A stretch of 64,000 nt of DNA from UBA5429 sp942493315. Its GTDB lineage: Bacteria; Bacteroidota; Bacteroidia; Bacteroidales; WCHB1-69. The translations under genes and the position numbers were made by a program. Positions within the stretch are counted from its first letter, which is position 1. The number at the start of each line of letters is the position of its first letter. Shown one piece after another: positions 1 through 8,444 of the stretch. The notes under the pieces were generated by a model. It ran no database searches, was not told where the DNA came from, and was given only the letters and a program-made list of their open reading frames with translations. The DNA is taken from NCBI GenBank assembly GCA_942493315.1, contig OW818690.1, positions 744,001 to 808,000 on the forward strand, written 5' to 3'.

Positions 1-2140
1 GACTCAATCCATTTTTAGTAAATTGTAGTTCAAATTGTTTTTGATCCCATTTTTTCTTAAAAATTCTGGAGGTTGCTGTTGTTTGAATGGTGATCTGTTT
101 AGGAGAAAAGAAATTGTCACATTGGGTAACCTGAGCTTCAAAAGAAGCATCTGTAAATAGAACAAATGGGGCAACAAAATCCTGGAATGATAACCATAAG
201 CGATGATTAAAATGGATAAGAGGATAGCTATCTTTAACCTCAATTTCACGATAAGGGGCTAATAATAAGCGATAGGTAGCTAAATAAAAATCAAACAACA
301 CACTTTTTTTATCTCCTTCAAAATCATAACAATAAAACATCACTCCATCATTGACAAACCAGACAGAACTATTTGATTTTGGGCAATATAAATAAGTACG
401 GTTGTATGCATCAGTATAAACGGTCCAGGAATACACCTCATCGTCAGTACCTTCTTTGGTTAATGTCAAGGTTAATCCGGGTGTTAATTGCAGTGATTTT
501 TTCAATAATTCTGCCACTTCAACATTTCCCACAATTGTATTTTCTTTGGGGACTTCAAACACTTTTAAAATCGGTTTTTCATCTTGCATCTCAATAAAAT
601 AGGAGATGGGATATTCATACGTTTTGGCTCCTTTAACCGGCGACAATTGCACTTGAAAGTGGAGATGCGGTTCCGGAGATCTGCCTGAACTTCCACAAGT
701 AGCCACAATTTGTCCTTTAGAAACATAATCTCCTACCTGAACTTTAAAACTATCTTTCTTGAGATGAGATAATTGTGTGAAAATCCCATTTTTATGATCC
801 AGAATTAACGTGTTTCCCCAATTTTCCTTTGTATTAACACCGCTGACCGGATTATCATCCACATTATTGGAAATATCTGAAACATAGCCGTCTAAAGGTG
901 CTACAACCGGCTTATTATAGGCAAAATAATCCTCTACAACAAATCCATCTCCCTTATAGGTTTTATCCTGATCATTGGCAATTACAAAATCTAAAGCGGA
1001 GGACCAATCCCCCAAGTGGGTAATTTTCCCTTTGTATCCTTGACTCACTTTCCACTTCCCCCAGATTGGCAGTTGCAATTTTGCTAAATGAGATTGTGCA
1101 AATCTTTTGGTACTTGATAAGTGTTTGTAAATCGTTTTCTCGGGTGAATAATATTGAATAATAACCTGTTGTATATATTTGAATACCCAACGATTATTTA
1201 AAAAAGCCATAAAAATTATCGTCAATACAACAAATGCAGTGGTAAAACCTTTCAGTTGGAATGTGAAAAATATTTTTTGAAAACCAATATATAAAATCGT
1301 AAGTGCCGGTGTTAACAGAATAACGGATAAATAGGTCCATTTATTAGGAACAACATAAAAACACCCTAGAGCAATGGCTAAAAAGATAAAATTGCTACCC
1401 ACTAAAAAGTCGGTTAATAAAACGGTATCCAAACCTAAAATTCTAAAAGTTACAAATGCTGATCCGAAGCCAATAAGGGTTAATGAAAAAGCGATTCTTG
1501 AAAAATAGAGCAATCCTAAAGCTAACAAAGTACCTGCTAAAACGGAGTTTTGGAAAAACGTAGCGGATAAGGTTTTAAAATAACTTTTAAAAAATAAGGG
1601 TATTTGCCAGTCATCCATACTATGAGCAAATGAATAATAGGAAGAGAGGGATTCGGAAGCTTTAAAATTGGAAACATAAATATAATTGTCTTGTAAAACC
1701 ATAAAATTAAAACTCCCTGCAGCAAGGTAAACAAACCAATAGGTGAGTAAAAATGGGATCGTTAAGTAAGGTAATTTATATTTTACAACAATTTGCTGAA
1801 CAATAGAGGTAAAAAAGAGGAGTAAAAAAATGGATGAGATAAAAACCAGGATAAAAGGGAGATTCAATTTGTACTCAAAACCTAGAACCAATCCGAGTAA
1901 TAACGCATTGAATCCATACATTCCCTCACGGATCAATGTGTTGTTAAAATGGAATAATTTGGCCAGAATATTGGTTAGGATAACGGCTGCTAATCCACAA
2001 AATCCTAAAAATGGACTGATAAAAGTGACCAGAATTATGATAATGGCCAACGTTTTATTGAGAGAAAAGAAGATCTGAGCATAGCTGTTCAGAATGGTAT
2101 CTCTCCAATATTTCACTTTAGGATTGAGTTGCCATTTCAT
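1..2140 (-). CDS. Urea transporter-like membrane domain fused to M23 peptidase (3' partial)
   Basis: The frame is open from the ATG at 2138-2140 to the left window edge without a stop, so the C-terminus is missing. The first ~300 residues are very hydrophobic and resemble bacterial urea transporters, including a GFNALLLGLVLG-like stretch near residue 70. A soluble M23 (LytM-like) domain follows, with HLGDWSSALDF, then CGSSGRSPEPHLHF carrying the H-x-H zinc ligands. A further beta-rich region runs off the edge. The family suggests a membrane-anchored peptidase acting on cell-wall or other peptides next to a small-solute channel; the substrate is unknown. The start lies 4 nt after the decarboxylase stop, so this is the last visible gene of a four-gene operon. 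Domain calls are by motif only; the fusion itself is read in one continuous frame. Confidence 0.8.
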   Translation of the reverse strand, partial: MKWQLNPKVKYWRDTILNSYAQIFFSLNKTLAIIIILVTFISPFLGFCGLAAVILTNILAKLFHFNNTLIREGMYGFNALLLGLVLGFEYKLNLPFILVFISSIFLLLFFTSIVQQIVVKYKLPYLTIPFLLTYWFVYLAAGSFNFMVLQDNYIYVSNFKASESLSSYYSFAHSMDDWQIPLFFKSYFKTLSATFFQNSVLAGTLLALGLLYFSRIAFSLTLIGFGSAFVTFRILGLDTVLLTDFLVGSNFIFLAIALGCFYVVPNKWTYLSVILLTPALTILYIGFQKIFFTFQLKGFTTAFVVLTIIFMAFLNNRWVFKYIQQVIIQYYSPEKTIYKHLSSTKRFAQSHLAKLQLPIWGKWKVSQGYKGKITHLGDWSSALDFVIANDQDKTYKGDGFVVEDYFAYNKPVVAPLDGYVSDISNNVDDNPVSGVNTKENWGNTLILDHKNGIFTQLSHLKKDSFKVQVGDYVSKGQIVATCGSSGRSPEPHLHFQVQLSPVKGAKTYEYPISYFIEMQDEKPILKVFEVPKENTIVGNVEVAELLKKSLQLTPGLTLTLTKEGTDDEVYSWTVYTDAYNRTYLYCPKSNSSVWFVNDGVMFYCYDFEGDKKSVLFDFYLATYRLLLAPYREIEVKDSYPLIHFNHRLWLSFQDFVAPFVLFTDASFEAQVTQCDNFFSPKQITIQTTATSRIFKKKWDQKQFELQFTKNGLS

Positions 2141-2144
2141 AGGA

Positions 2145-3503
2145 CTACAGATTAAATTTAGCTAAATGATCGGGCATTCTTTCATGAACCGTGATGGTTT
2201 GTAAAGATTCATTATTACGAATTATATGAGGCATTCCCTGCATATCGATCATCACCACTTTTGGGCGCATTTGAATAAACTGCATCCATTGGGTCATGTT
2301 ATATGCGCCTACTCTATGAACAACCACATGGTCACCTCTATTGAGTAATGGCATGTTGATATTTTCGCGCACTACATCAATATTCATACAAAGTGGCCCA
2401 TACAAAACCATATCTTCCGATTGACTGGTAAAGTTTTGAGCCGGTGACACTTTATGGTCGTACCAAAAAGCGGTAAACAAAATATTGATCCCAAAATCGA
2501 GGATAGTTGCTCTTCTTCCATCGCTTAATCTTTTGAGTGCAATTACGCTTCCAAGGAGGTAGCCCGCATCATCAATTAAAGCTCTTCCGGTTTCCAGGAA
2601 AAGGGTAGGAAGTTGTTCCGGTCTAAATCCAAAGTTTAGGATCGTGCTCGTGATCACTTCAGCATAATCATCAATAGTTGGGATCACATCAGCGCCTTGC
2701 AAATAAGAGCCTCTAAGGGTATTAGCTGTAGCAAAACCACCGCCCAAATCAATATATTCAAGGGTAATATTATGGACTTGCTGGATATTTTTTAAAAGAT
2801 CACATAATTTGGATGTAGCAACAGCATAAGAGGAAGTTGACATCATATAAGTACCTATATGACAATGGATTCCGGTCATTTCCATTTGTGAATTCGCCAT
2901 AATTTTATTGATAGCACTCCAAGCTGTTCCATTTTCGTAATTGAATCCAAAACGATCCCACATAGGATAAACACCTGTATCCATATTTACACGAATGGCA
3001 ACTCTTGCTTTTTGCGATTCCTCTTTTAAAATTTCTGCCAAGAGATACAATTCATCAAAATGATCAATATGAATAAGAGAATTATTTTGAACAGCTACTT
3101 TTAAATCACGAGCCGTCTTATCAGGGCCATTAAAGATAATTTTATCACCTGGAACGCCATTTCCTAGTGCTTTTTCATACTCAAAATAGGAAACCACTTC
3201 TGCCCAGGAACCTTCGCTATGAAACACATTACAAACAGCATTGAGGTAATTGGTTTTATAACTCCAGGCAAACTGCACTTTTGGATATCTGGTTGTAAAA
3301 GCCCGGACTGCATTTCGGTAGGTTTCCCTGATGGTTCTTTCAGAGATCACAAAACAGGGAGATCCAAAATCTGCAATCAATTTTTTAACAGGAACTCCAT
3401 CTATATGAGTAACGGGTGTATTGTCCACTCTGGTACCGAATTTATTCATTAATCCGGTGTTTAATTTATTGATAATGGGGCGTTCGTATGATAATTTTTC
3501 CAT
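2145..3503 (-). CDS. PLP-dependent decarboxylase, LysA/ornithine decarboxylase group 2 fold
   Basis: A 452-aa alanine-racemase-fold decarboxylase. Visible motifs in order: AWSYKTNYL with the likely PLP lysine (about residue 83), HIGTY, DLGGGFAT (phosphate-binding glycine loop), ETGRAL, GPLCMNIDVV (the active-site Cys/Asp segment donated across the dimer) and VGAYNMTQW. These are the hallmarks of diaminopimelate, arginine and carboxynorspermidine decarboxylases. The sequence diverges around them (for example AWSYKTN rather than AVKAN), so the substrate is not lysine-pathway DAP by default. It lies 12 nt after an ATP-grasp ligase and a PqqD-like gene, which argues for a dedicated small-molecule or peptide pathway rather than lysine synthesis. 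No lysine genes are adjacent. Confidence 0.8.
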   Translation of the reverse strand: MEKLSYERPIINKLNTGLMNKFGTRVDNTPVTHIDGVPVKKLIADFGSPCFVISERTIRETYRNAVRAFTTRYPKVQFAWSYKTNYLNAVCNVFHSEGSWAEVVSYFEYEKALGNGVPGDKIIFNGPDKTARDLKVAVQNNSLIHIDHFDELYLLAEILKEESQKARVAIRVNMDTGVYPMWDRFGFNYENGTAWSAINKIMANSQMEMTGIHCHIGTYMMSTSSYAVATSKLCDLLKNIQQVHNITLEYIDLGGGFATANTLRGSYLQGADVIPTIDDYAEVITSTILNFGFRPEQLPTLFLETGRALIDDAGYLLGSVIALKRLSDGRRATILDFGINILFTAFWYDHKVSPAQNFTSQSEDMVLYGPLCMNIDVVRENINMPLLNRGDHVVVHRVGAYNMTQWMQFIQMRPKVVMIDMQGMPHIIRNNESLQTITVHERMPDHLAKFNL

Positions 3504-3515
3504 TTTTTTTAATTT

Positions 3516-4565
3516 TTATAATTCACCAAGCGTTGATATTTTTTCGAATTGATCCATATTGACAATCAGATCATAACTATAACGGATAAACATTTTTCCT
3601 TTTTCATAATCTTTAAAAGGGGAAATTGTTTCGCCAAGAGCCATTTTCACTAAAGCTTCAGGATGATTTTGACCTGATCCCACTGCCAAATAGACCCATG
3701 CGGGGAATCGGGGATTCATTTCCAAAAGATAATACTTATCATCCTTACTCTTTATAAACTCCAGTTCACAACCACCTCTCCATTTAGAGTTTTCAACCAC
3801 GTTTTTTGAAATATTGATCAATTCAGGATCATCTAATGTTATCCCAGACCAAGCTTTCCCCTTATCAGTAATGTAAAGTTTTCTCATAGCTACAGCGCCT
3901 ATACATTTTCCCATTCCATCTCCTATCGCAGTAACATTAACTTCCGTTCCTTTAACATACTCCTGAATGATAATAGGCAAACCCCATTTGGCTGCTATTT
4001 TGTTAAAATATGTGATCGCTTGTTCCTGATTATAGGCGATGGAGGCATCATAAAATTTACCTTTAATAACCATAGGATAATCAAAATCTTTTTCGATTTT
4101 CTGGAAATCTTTAGTAGCAAAAATCATGGTACTTTTAGGTACATTAATGTTGTATTTTTCACCAAATTCGGGAAGTTCAGATTTATGTCTGGAGTCAAAT
4201 ACCTCTTTATTTGGCAGGAAAGTTGCAATATTTAATTGTTGTTTAAGTGTAGGAGAAAGCAGAATAAAATTGTGCAATTCTGCGTCAAAGTTTGGGATGA
4301 TAAGATCCAGCTTTTCAATAGAATGGATATACTGGATTCTGTTCAACAGAGCTTGAGAACCGGCTGAAGGGAGAGGAATGGCGTACGATTTATCAACCAG
4401 ATCATGCATGTACAAGCCGGGTTCTAAACTTTCGTAGCTTAATCCAATAATTCTAACTTCAAAAGAGGTGCACTCTTTTAGGGCTCTGATCACGGGAATG
4501 CCCGGGCCCGGTGAGTCAATATTGTTTAAACCAGTAACGGCAACTGTGATTTTTCGTTTATTCAT
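3516..4565 (-). CDS. ATP-grasp ligase, carbamoyl-phosphate-synthase-like
   Basis: A 349-aa protein. An N-terminal Rossmann-like preATP-grasp part (ITVAVTGLNNIDSPGPGIPV) is followed by an ATP-grasp core: PMVIKGKFYDAS (ATP-binding lysine), IIQEYVKGTEVNV, then GGCELEFI and LLEMNPRFPAW (Mg-binding E/N residues). ATP-grasp enzymes join a carboxylate, activated as acyl-phosphate, to an amine, thiol or similar nucleophile. The substrate cannot be read from sequence. Its start overlaps the end of the PqqD-like gene by 8 bp, so the two are translationally coupled, and the decarboxylase begins 12 nt downstream. The context suggests ligation of an amino acid whose product is then decarboxylated, or the reverse. 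Confidence 0.8.
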   Translation of the reverse strand: MNKRKITVAVTGLNNIDSPGPGIPVIRALKECTSFEVRIIGLSYESLEPGLYMHDLVDKSYAIPLPSAGSQALLNRIQYIHSIEKLDLIIPNFDAELHNFILLSPTLKQQLNIATFLPNKEVFDSRHKSELPEFGEKYNINVPKSTMIFATKDFQKIEKDFDYPMVIKGKFYDASIAYNQEQAITYFNKIAAKWGLPIIIQEYVKGTEVNVTAIGDGMGKCIGAVAMRKLYITDKGKAWSGITLDDPELINISKNVVENSKWRGGCELEFIKSKDDKYYLLEMNPRFPAWVYLAVGSGQNHPEALVKMALGETISPFKDYEKGKMFIRYSYDLIVNMDQFEKISTLGEL

Positions 4566-4806
4566 CCTCTTTCAGTATGTGGTTGATTTTAAGAATATAT
4601 AAAAAGTCTGCCAGATCTTTTTCAAATGTATCCTGATCCACCGCATATTTGAGGTGAATTTGTTTTACAATTTGTTCCAGAGAGTGTTCCTCTTTAATTA
4701 ATGTAATGATCTCTTTACCAATGGGATTGGTACTAAAAGAATCACCTGTAGAAGGATTGAAAAGAAATCCGCTCTCGCTAATTGCGATGTTTTTATTGAT
4801 ATTCAT
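4558..4806 (-). CDS. PqqD-like small protein (RiPP recognition element fold)
   Basis: An 82-aa protein matching the PqqD family in size and pattern: an N-terminal FLFNPSTGDSFSTNPIGKEIITLI segment (beta hairpin, then helix) and a C-terminal helical part with FEKDLADFLYIL. PqqD-like domains usually bind a leader peptide and present it to a modifying enzyme. It is the first gene of the operon and overlaps the ATP-grasp gene. No precursor peptide gene was identified between 4807 and 5104. In Bacteroidota such proteins also occur without an obvious precursor, so a RiPP is only one reading. Confidence 0.75.
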   Translation of the reverse strand: MNINKNIAISESGFLFNPSTGDSFSTNPIGKEIITLIKEEHSLEQIVKQIHLKYAVDQDTFEKDLADFLYILKINHILKEDE

Positions 4807-4826
4807 AAATCTATTGGTTGGTAATG

Positions 4827-4834
4827 CAAATGTA
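4827..4834 (-). promoter_or_regulatory. Candidate -7 element of the PqqD operon
   Basis: On the minus strand this reads TACATTTG, matching the Bacteroidota -7 consensus TAnnTTTG, 20 nt before the ATG at 4806. No good -33 TTG is seen at the usual distance, so the call is weak. Confidence 0.35.
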
Positions 4835-4898
4835 TTAAAAAAAATGTATCATAAAATGCATATAATGAGGATGGAATCAAGAAAATAGGAAAAGTTTA

Positions 4899-4922
4899 AA
4901 ACTGTGACATATATCACAGTTT
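4899..4922. promoter_or_regulatory. CRP/FNR-type palindromic operator
   Basis: AAACTGTGA-catata-TCACAGTTT is a perfect 9-bp inverted repeat around a 6-nt centre and contains the exact TGTGA-N6-TCACA pattern of CRP-family sites. It lies about 105 bp upstream of the PqqD-like start and about 180 bp before the divergent GxxExxY gene. The probable target is the minus-strand operon. That a CRP/FNR-family regulator of this organism uses the same half-site is an inference. Confidence 0.55.
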
Positions 4923-5017
4923 AGTTCCAGTTCTTGATTTAAGTGTATTTTTTTGCACAATATTGAAATAACATTCTGATTTATTTAGATTAAGCCATTT
5001 TAGTTAAGTTTTTCATA

Positions 5018-5058
5018 GCACACTGATGACACAGATTGAACTGATTTACACAGATTAA
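5018..5058 (+). repeat. Left inverted repeat flanking the GxxExxY gene
   Basis: 41 bp beginning GCACACTGATGAC. The reverse complement of 5502-5542 begins with the same 13 bases and stays roughly 80% identical over the whole length. The pair brackets the GxxExxY gene and its promoter. Confidence 0.7.
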
Positions 5059-5075
5059 TTTTATTTAATTTTTAT

Positions 5076-5083
5076 TATTTTTG
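5076..5083 (+). promoter_or_regulatory. -7 promoter element of the GxxExxY gene
   Basis: TATTTTTG matches TAnnTTTG and sits 21 nt before the ATG at 5105, inside the repeat-bounded cassette. Confidence 0.5.
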
Positions 5084-5104
5084 CTTCGTCTTAAAACTAA
5101 AAAT

Positions 5105-5494
5105 ATGGATAATCTAACTCAACTCAACGAACTAACAGATAGAGTGATAAAATGTTTTTTTAAAGTTTATAACACATTAGGTTATGGATTTTTAGAAAAA
5201 GTTTACGAAAGAGCACTTTTTATTGAATTAAACAAAATTGGGATTAAAGTTGAATGCCAAAAATCAATAAAGGTTCATTATGATAATCAAATCATTGGAG
5301 ATTATTATGCTGATATAATGGTAGATAATACTGTCATTATAGAACTAAAAGCAGTAGAAATTCTTTGTGAACAACATGAATTACAACTTATTAACTATTT
5401 AAAAGCTACCGATGTTGAATTTGGCTTGCTTTTAAATTTTGGAAAACGGCCAGAAATTAGAAGAAAAATATTTTCAAATAATTTAAAAAAATAA
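5105..5494 (+). CDS. GxxExxY family protein (PDDEXK-like fold)
   Basis: A 129-aa protein. The ATG at 5105 was chosen; an in-frame TTG at 5081 lies inside the -7 element. The diagnostic GYGFLEKVYERAL (G-x-x-E-x-x-Y) is followed by DYYADIMVDNTVIIELKA, with the D...ExK arrangement of restriction-nuclease-like folds, and HELQLINYLKATDVEFGLLLNFG. Members of this family are very common, often standalone and flanked by repeats like the ones here; their function is not established. It does not look like part of an operon with its neighbours. Whether it is a nuclease is inference from the fold motif. Confidence 0.85.
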   Translation: MDNLTQLNELTDRVIKCFFKVYNTLGYGFLEKVYERALFIELNKIGIKVECQKSIKVHYDNQIIGDYYADIMVDNTVIIELKAVEILCEQHELQLINYLKATDVEFGLLLNFGKRPEIRRKIFSNNLKK

Positions 5495-5501
5495 GATTAA
5501 G

Positions 5502-5542
5502 CTTATCTGTGGTAATCTGTTTAATCAGCGTCATCAGTGTGC
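5502..5542 (-). repeat. Right inverted repeat flanking the GxxExxY gene
   Basis: Inverted partner of 5018-5058, beginning 7 nt after the GxxExxY stop codon. Thirteen outermost bases are identical and the remainder is imperfect. Confidence 0.7.
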
Positions 5543-5566
5543 AATTTTAGTTCTTGTTTGTCTAAA

Positions 5567-6655
5567 CTAGTGGTTTGATGATTGATAAACCTGTAGTACC
5601 AATCCACCGGCCTGATAGGGTGTGATTTTTCCGGATTTGATCTCAGGTATTAATTGTTCAATTTGCTCTTTTACAGCAGGATGATAATAAAAATTCTCTT
5701 TCAAAGTATGATCGATCCAGTCGTTAAAGATGCGAATGAGCTGTTCTGTTCTTTGGTGTTCAAAGAAGCCATTCTCTTTGGTTTGTTTTTCATACGTTTT
5801 AATGATATTCCAAACCTGTTCCACTCCTGATTTGGTAACAGAGGAGCACACATCTACGGGAACGTTCCAGCCACTTTCCATTTGAGGGAAAAGTCGAAGA
5901 GCAGAAAGATAGAGGGAACGGGCATGTTGTGCCGGGATCAGGTTATCGCCATCCGCTTTGGTGATGATCAATGCGTCCGCCATCTCCATGATCCCCCGTT
6001 TAATACCCTGCAATTCATCACCGGCACCGGCTAACATCAGGAGCAGGAAGAAGTCAACCATGGTTTTCACCACCGTTTCAGATTGACCCACACCCACGGT
6101 TTCCACAAAAATAACATCAAAGCCGGCAGCTTCGCAAAGGATGATGGTTTCTCGGGTTTTACGGGCAACGCCACCTAAAGTGAGTCCTGAAGGGGAAGGT
6201 CTGATGAATGCATTGGGATCAACGGCCAGATCCTCCATTCTGGTTTTATCTCCCAGAATAGATCCTTTTGAACGTTCACTGCTGGGATCGATAGCCAAAA
6301 CGGCCAGTTTATGACCCTTTGCCGTCAATTGTTTTCCGAGCGCTTCTATAAAAGTACTTTTACCCACACCCGGCACTCCGGTGATTCCCACTCTCAATGA
6401 TTTTCCGGAATAGGGAAGTGCTTTTTCGATCACTTGTTGTGCCAGTTCATGATGTTTCGGGTTTACACTTTCGATAAGGGTAATCGCCTGACTCAAAATC
6501 ACTCTATTTTTCTCTAAAATGCCCTGAACATACTGATCTGCTGATAGTTGTTGTTTTCTTGCTATTTTGTTAGTTTTAAGGTAAGGAGAAACAGAATCGG
6601 GTTGTTCAACCCCTTCCATAACATGAAGAGCAGATGGTAAATGGGTGTTTTTCAT
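5567..6655 (-). CDS. meaB: Methylmalonyl-CoA mutase-associated GTPase MeaB
   Basis: A 362-aa G3E-family GTPase. Motifs: GVPGVGKST (Walker A, about residue 94), AIDPSSERSKGSILGDKTRM (the MeaB/ArgK signature), ETVGVGQSE (switch II region) and a TKADGDN base-recognition loop. MeaB protects and repairs the B12-dependent methylmalonyl-CoA mutase in the propionate/succinate pathway. The mutase subunits are not in the window; they may lie elsewhere. The gene stands alone, convergent with the GxxExxY cassette, with its own promoter-like box 39 nt upstream. Confidence 0.92.
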   Translation of the reverse strand: MKNTHLPSALHVMEGVEQPDSVSPYLKTNKIARKQQLSADQYVQGILEKNRVILSQAITLIESVNPKHHELAQQVIEKALPYSGKSLRVGITGVPGVGKSTFIEALGKQLTAKGHKLAVLAIDPSSERSKGSILGDKTRMEDLAVDPNAFIRPSPSGLTLGGVARKTRETIILCEAAGFDVIFVETVGVGQSETVVKTMVDFFLLLMLAGAGDELQGIKRGIMEMADALIITKADGDNLIPAQHARSLYLSALRLFPQMESGWNVPVDVCSSVTKSGVEQVWNIIKTYEKQTKENGFFEHQRTEQLIRIFNDWIDHTLKENFYYHPAVKEQIEQLIPEIKSGKITPYQAGGLVLQVYQSSNH

Positions 6656-6693
6656 AGTATTGGCAAGATTTTTTTATAGCGTTTTTAATGTTA

Positions 6694-6701
6694 CAAAATT
6701 A
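6694..6701 (-). promoter_or_regulatory. -7 promoter element of meaB
   Basis: Minus strand reads TAATTTTG (TAnnTTTG), 38 nt before the meaB ATG. Confidence 0.45.
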
Positions 6702-6714
6702 TAAAAAAATATAG

Positions 6715-7560
6715 TTATTCGAAAAAATTGTATCTTGAAATTATTGAGTTATTTTTTTCGAAGTAAATGATATACCATTTATCTTCTTTTTTGTGAGCAA
6801 CGAGAAGGGAGCGATCATTTTGATTTTGTATGAAAGCATAAGTAAATGTATTATTAAATGTTATGTTTACATTTGCCGGAATGGACCCAAAATAATTGTT
6901 TTTTAGAGCTAAAATTCTTCTATATCCATGTCCTCTTATTTTTTTTCTATGATTTTTTTTGATAATTTTTACTTTTGCTGTAATTTCACGAAAATATTTG
7001 TAATCATAAAAATTTGTTTTTTTAAAAATTATTGGGCGATTTATTAAAAAAAATTTATACTCTTCTGTAAGATATAAAGTTTTCCTATTATCGATATGGG
7101 GTTTGAAAAAAGTTAGTTTATGTTCATATCCTCTTTTTTTATCCAAGTATGACCAAACTGAATCCTGATTGAAAGAATCCATTTTAATTTCTAACATATC
7201 ATAACTCATTTCATAAGGAATAATCAAACAAGAAGTATCTTTTAGGTATGGAATACCATCACTTTTACAAGAATAATTATAATAAGGTAATTTTGAAGTA
7301 AGATAACGGGTTGAATCAAAAATAGCCTGAAACACCTGATAAGAATTTTGAGATATACATGACCAGTTGGCAACGACAGAATCCGGAATTTCGGGCACTT
7401 CGTTTTTCCAATTCTCTACAAACTGTTGAAAATATTTCTCATTATGAGTCCATTTATATTTACAGATCAATCGTTTCTGAGTCTTAAAATGTTGCTCACT
7501 TTGTCCTGAAGTGACAATGAAAAAAAGGAGTAAAAATGGGATCAAAAATATTTTTTTCAT
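6715..7560 (-). CDS. Secreted protein of unknown function, paralogue A
   Basis: A 281-aa protein with a clear signal peptide (MKKIFLIPFLLLFFIVTSGQS). No family is recognised. It is a paralogue of 8445-9311. The first ~85 residues and the IPYEMSYDMLEIKMDSFNQDS block are nearly identical, while the C-terminal third (from about residue 170) has diverged strongly; only short blocks such as NRKTLYLTE and FTYAF stay common. The C-terminus has WYIIYF, like the WYVISF of the paralogue. It is probably exported to the periplasm or surface. There is no obvious operon partner; a truncated IS4-like element lies between the two copies. Confidence 0.7.
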   Translation of the reverse strand: MKKIFLIPFLLLFFIVTSGQSEQHFKTQKRLICKYKWTHNEKYFQQFVENWKNEVPEIPDSVVANWSCISQNSYQVFQAIFDSTRYLTSKLPYYNYSCKSDGIPYLKDTSCLIIPYEMSYDMLEIKMDSFNQDSVWSYLDKKRGYEHKLTFFKPHIDNRKTLYLTEEYKFFLINRPIIFKKTNFYDYKYFREITAKVKIIKKNHRKKIRGHGYRRILALKNNYFGSIPANVNITFNNTFTYAFIQNQNDRSLLVAHKKEDKWYIIYFEKNNSIISRYNFFE

Positions 7561-7737
7561 TTTGAATAAATTTTAAAACCTGATTTATTAATGAATTATA
7601 TATTGTGTTTCATATTTATTTTCTATTTTATAGATTCATTCTTTTTGAAAATAGGGATCACAATGTTACTCAATGTAAATAGATGTTTCACAGTGTTCTA
7701 TAATCTGTCATTTCCGATCCTGTCATTCTATTTTGAA
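7561..7737 (-). repeat. Duplicated upstream region, copy A
   Basis: About 177 bp directly upstream of paralogue A, nearly identical to 9312-9488 upstream of paralogue B. The homology ends abruptly after ATTCTATTTTGAA in both copies. It is non-coding and presumably carries the shared promoter. Confidence 0.75.
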
Positions 7738-7774
7738 GTTTTTCAATCACTTTTGTCCAAAAAATGGTCATAAA

Positions 7775-8330
7775 GTAAGGGGGTAATTTTTCAATCCACC
7801 CCCATTACTCTTTTTAGTAGTTTTGTATCGACCAAAATCCAAGACTACTATGAGCAAAAATACGAATTTTTTTGGTCAGTCTGTTTTCGGACAGCTGATT
7901 TCTTATATTGACAACAATATTATCTTCAAAAACGCCCAAAAGCATAAAGCAAACCATTATACAAAACGCTTTATGGCTAAGGATCAATTAATTAGCATGT
8001 TGTTTTGTGTGTTTGCCAAATGAACTTCACTTCGAGAAGATTCGGGGGCAATGTTAGGGCTGTCGGGTAAAACAACACATTTTCAACTGCTTAATATTCC
8101 GTATAAAAGTACACTTTCAGATACAAATAAGCGCAGATCTTCTGATTTTTTTGCAGGAATTTATAATGACTCGTTAAAAAAATATGGTTTTTTGATCTCG
8201 GACAGCCGAATTAAGGATGTAATTAAAAACAAATCTTTAATTGCATACATTTGAATAAGTTTCTTGAAAATCCTGAAAAAAGATTGACTAAAACAAGAAC
8301 AAAATTTTGAAGTTCTAACGCTTTTTTAGG
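7775..8330 (+). mobile_element. Remnant of an IS4-like (DUF4372) insertion sequence
   Basis: It holds the N-terminal part of a DUF4372/DDE transposase and possibly the last ~18 codons, with the catalytic middle deleted. The left end has a hairpin with GTAAGGGGG and CCCCCATTAC arms (7775-7811). At the right, a short AAGTAA/TTACTT match around 8325-8345 may mark the other end. The boundaries are approximate. It lies exactly between the two secreted paralogues. Confidence 0.6.
7850..8310 (+). pseudogene. Truncated, interrupted IS4-like transposase
   Basis: ATG at 7850 starts MSKNTNFFGQSVFGQLISYI, a DUF4372-type N-terminus. An in-frame TGA at 8021-8023 interrupts the frame after FCVFAK; the same frame resumes with TSLREDSG and AMLGLSGKTTHFQLLN. 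A second stop follows at 8252. From about 8254, in another frame, NKFLENPEKRLTKTRTKF and a stop could be the original C-terminus. A normal member has nearly 400 residues, so most of the DDE domain is missing. It is non-functional. Confidence 0.75.
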
Positions 8331-8444
8331 GGGTTTACTTTTTAATTTTGCTATTTTTGAAATTTATAATCATTGATTATCTTCACTATACAATATAAAA
8401 TAAATTATTTTTATTTTATATCGGACAATAGTGAAAAAATATAG

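Noticed and set aside
1..2140. Separate small genes at the left edge
   Set aside because: A single frame is open from 2140 to base 1 and contains both the membrane and the peptidase motifs; the short frames are shadows.
5081..5104. Upstream TTG start of the GxxExxY gene
   Set aside because: It overlaps the -7 element; the ATG at 5105 gives the family-typical N-terminus.
7591..7773. 60-aa plus-strand open frame
   Set aside because: Lies in the duplicated upstream region and is broken in the other copy at 9312-9488.
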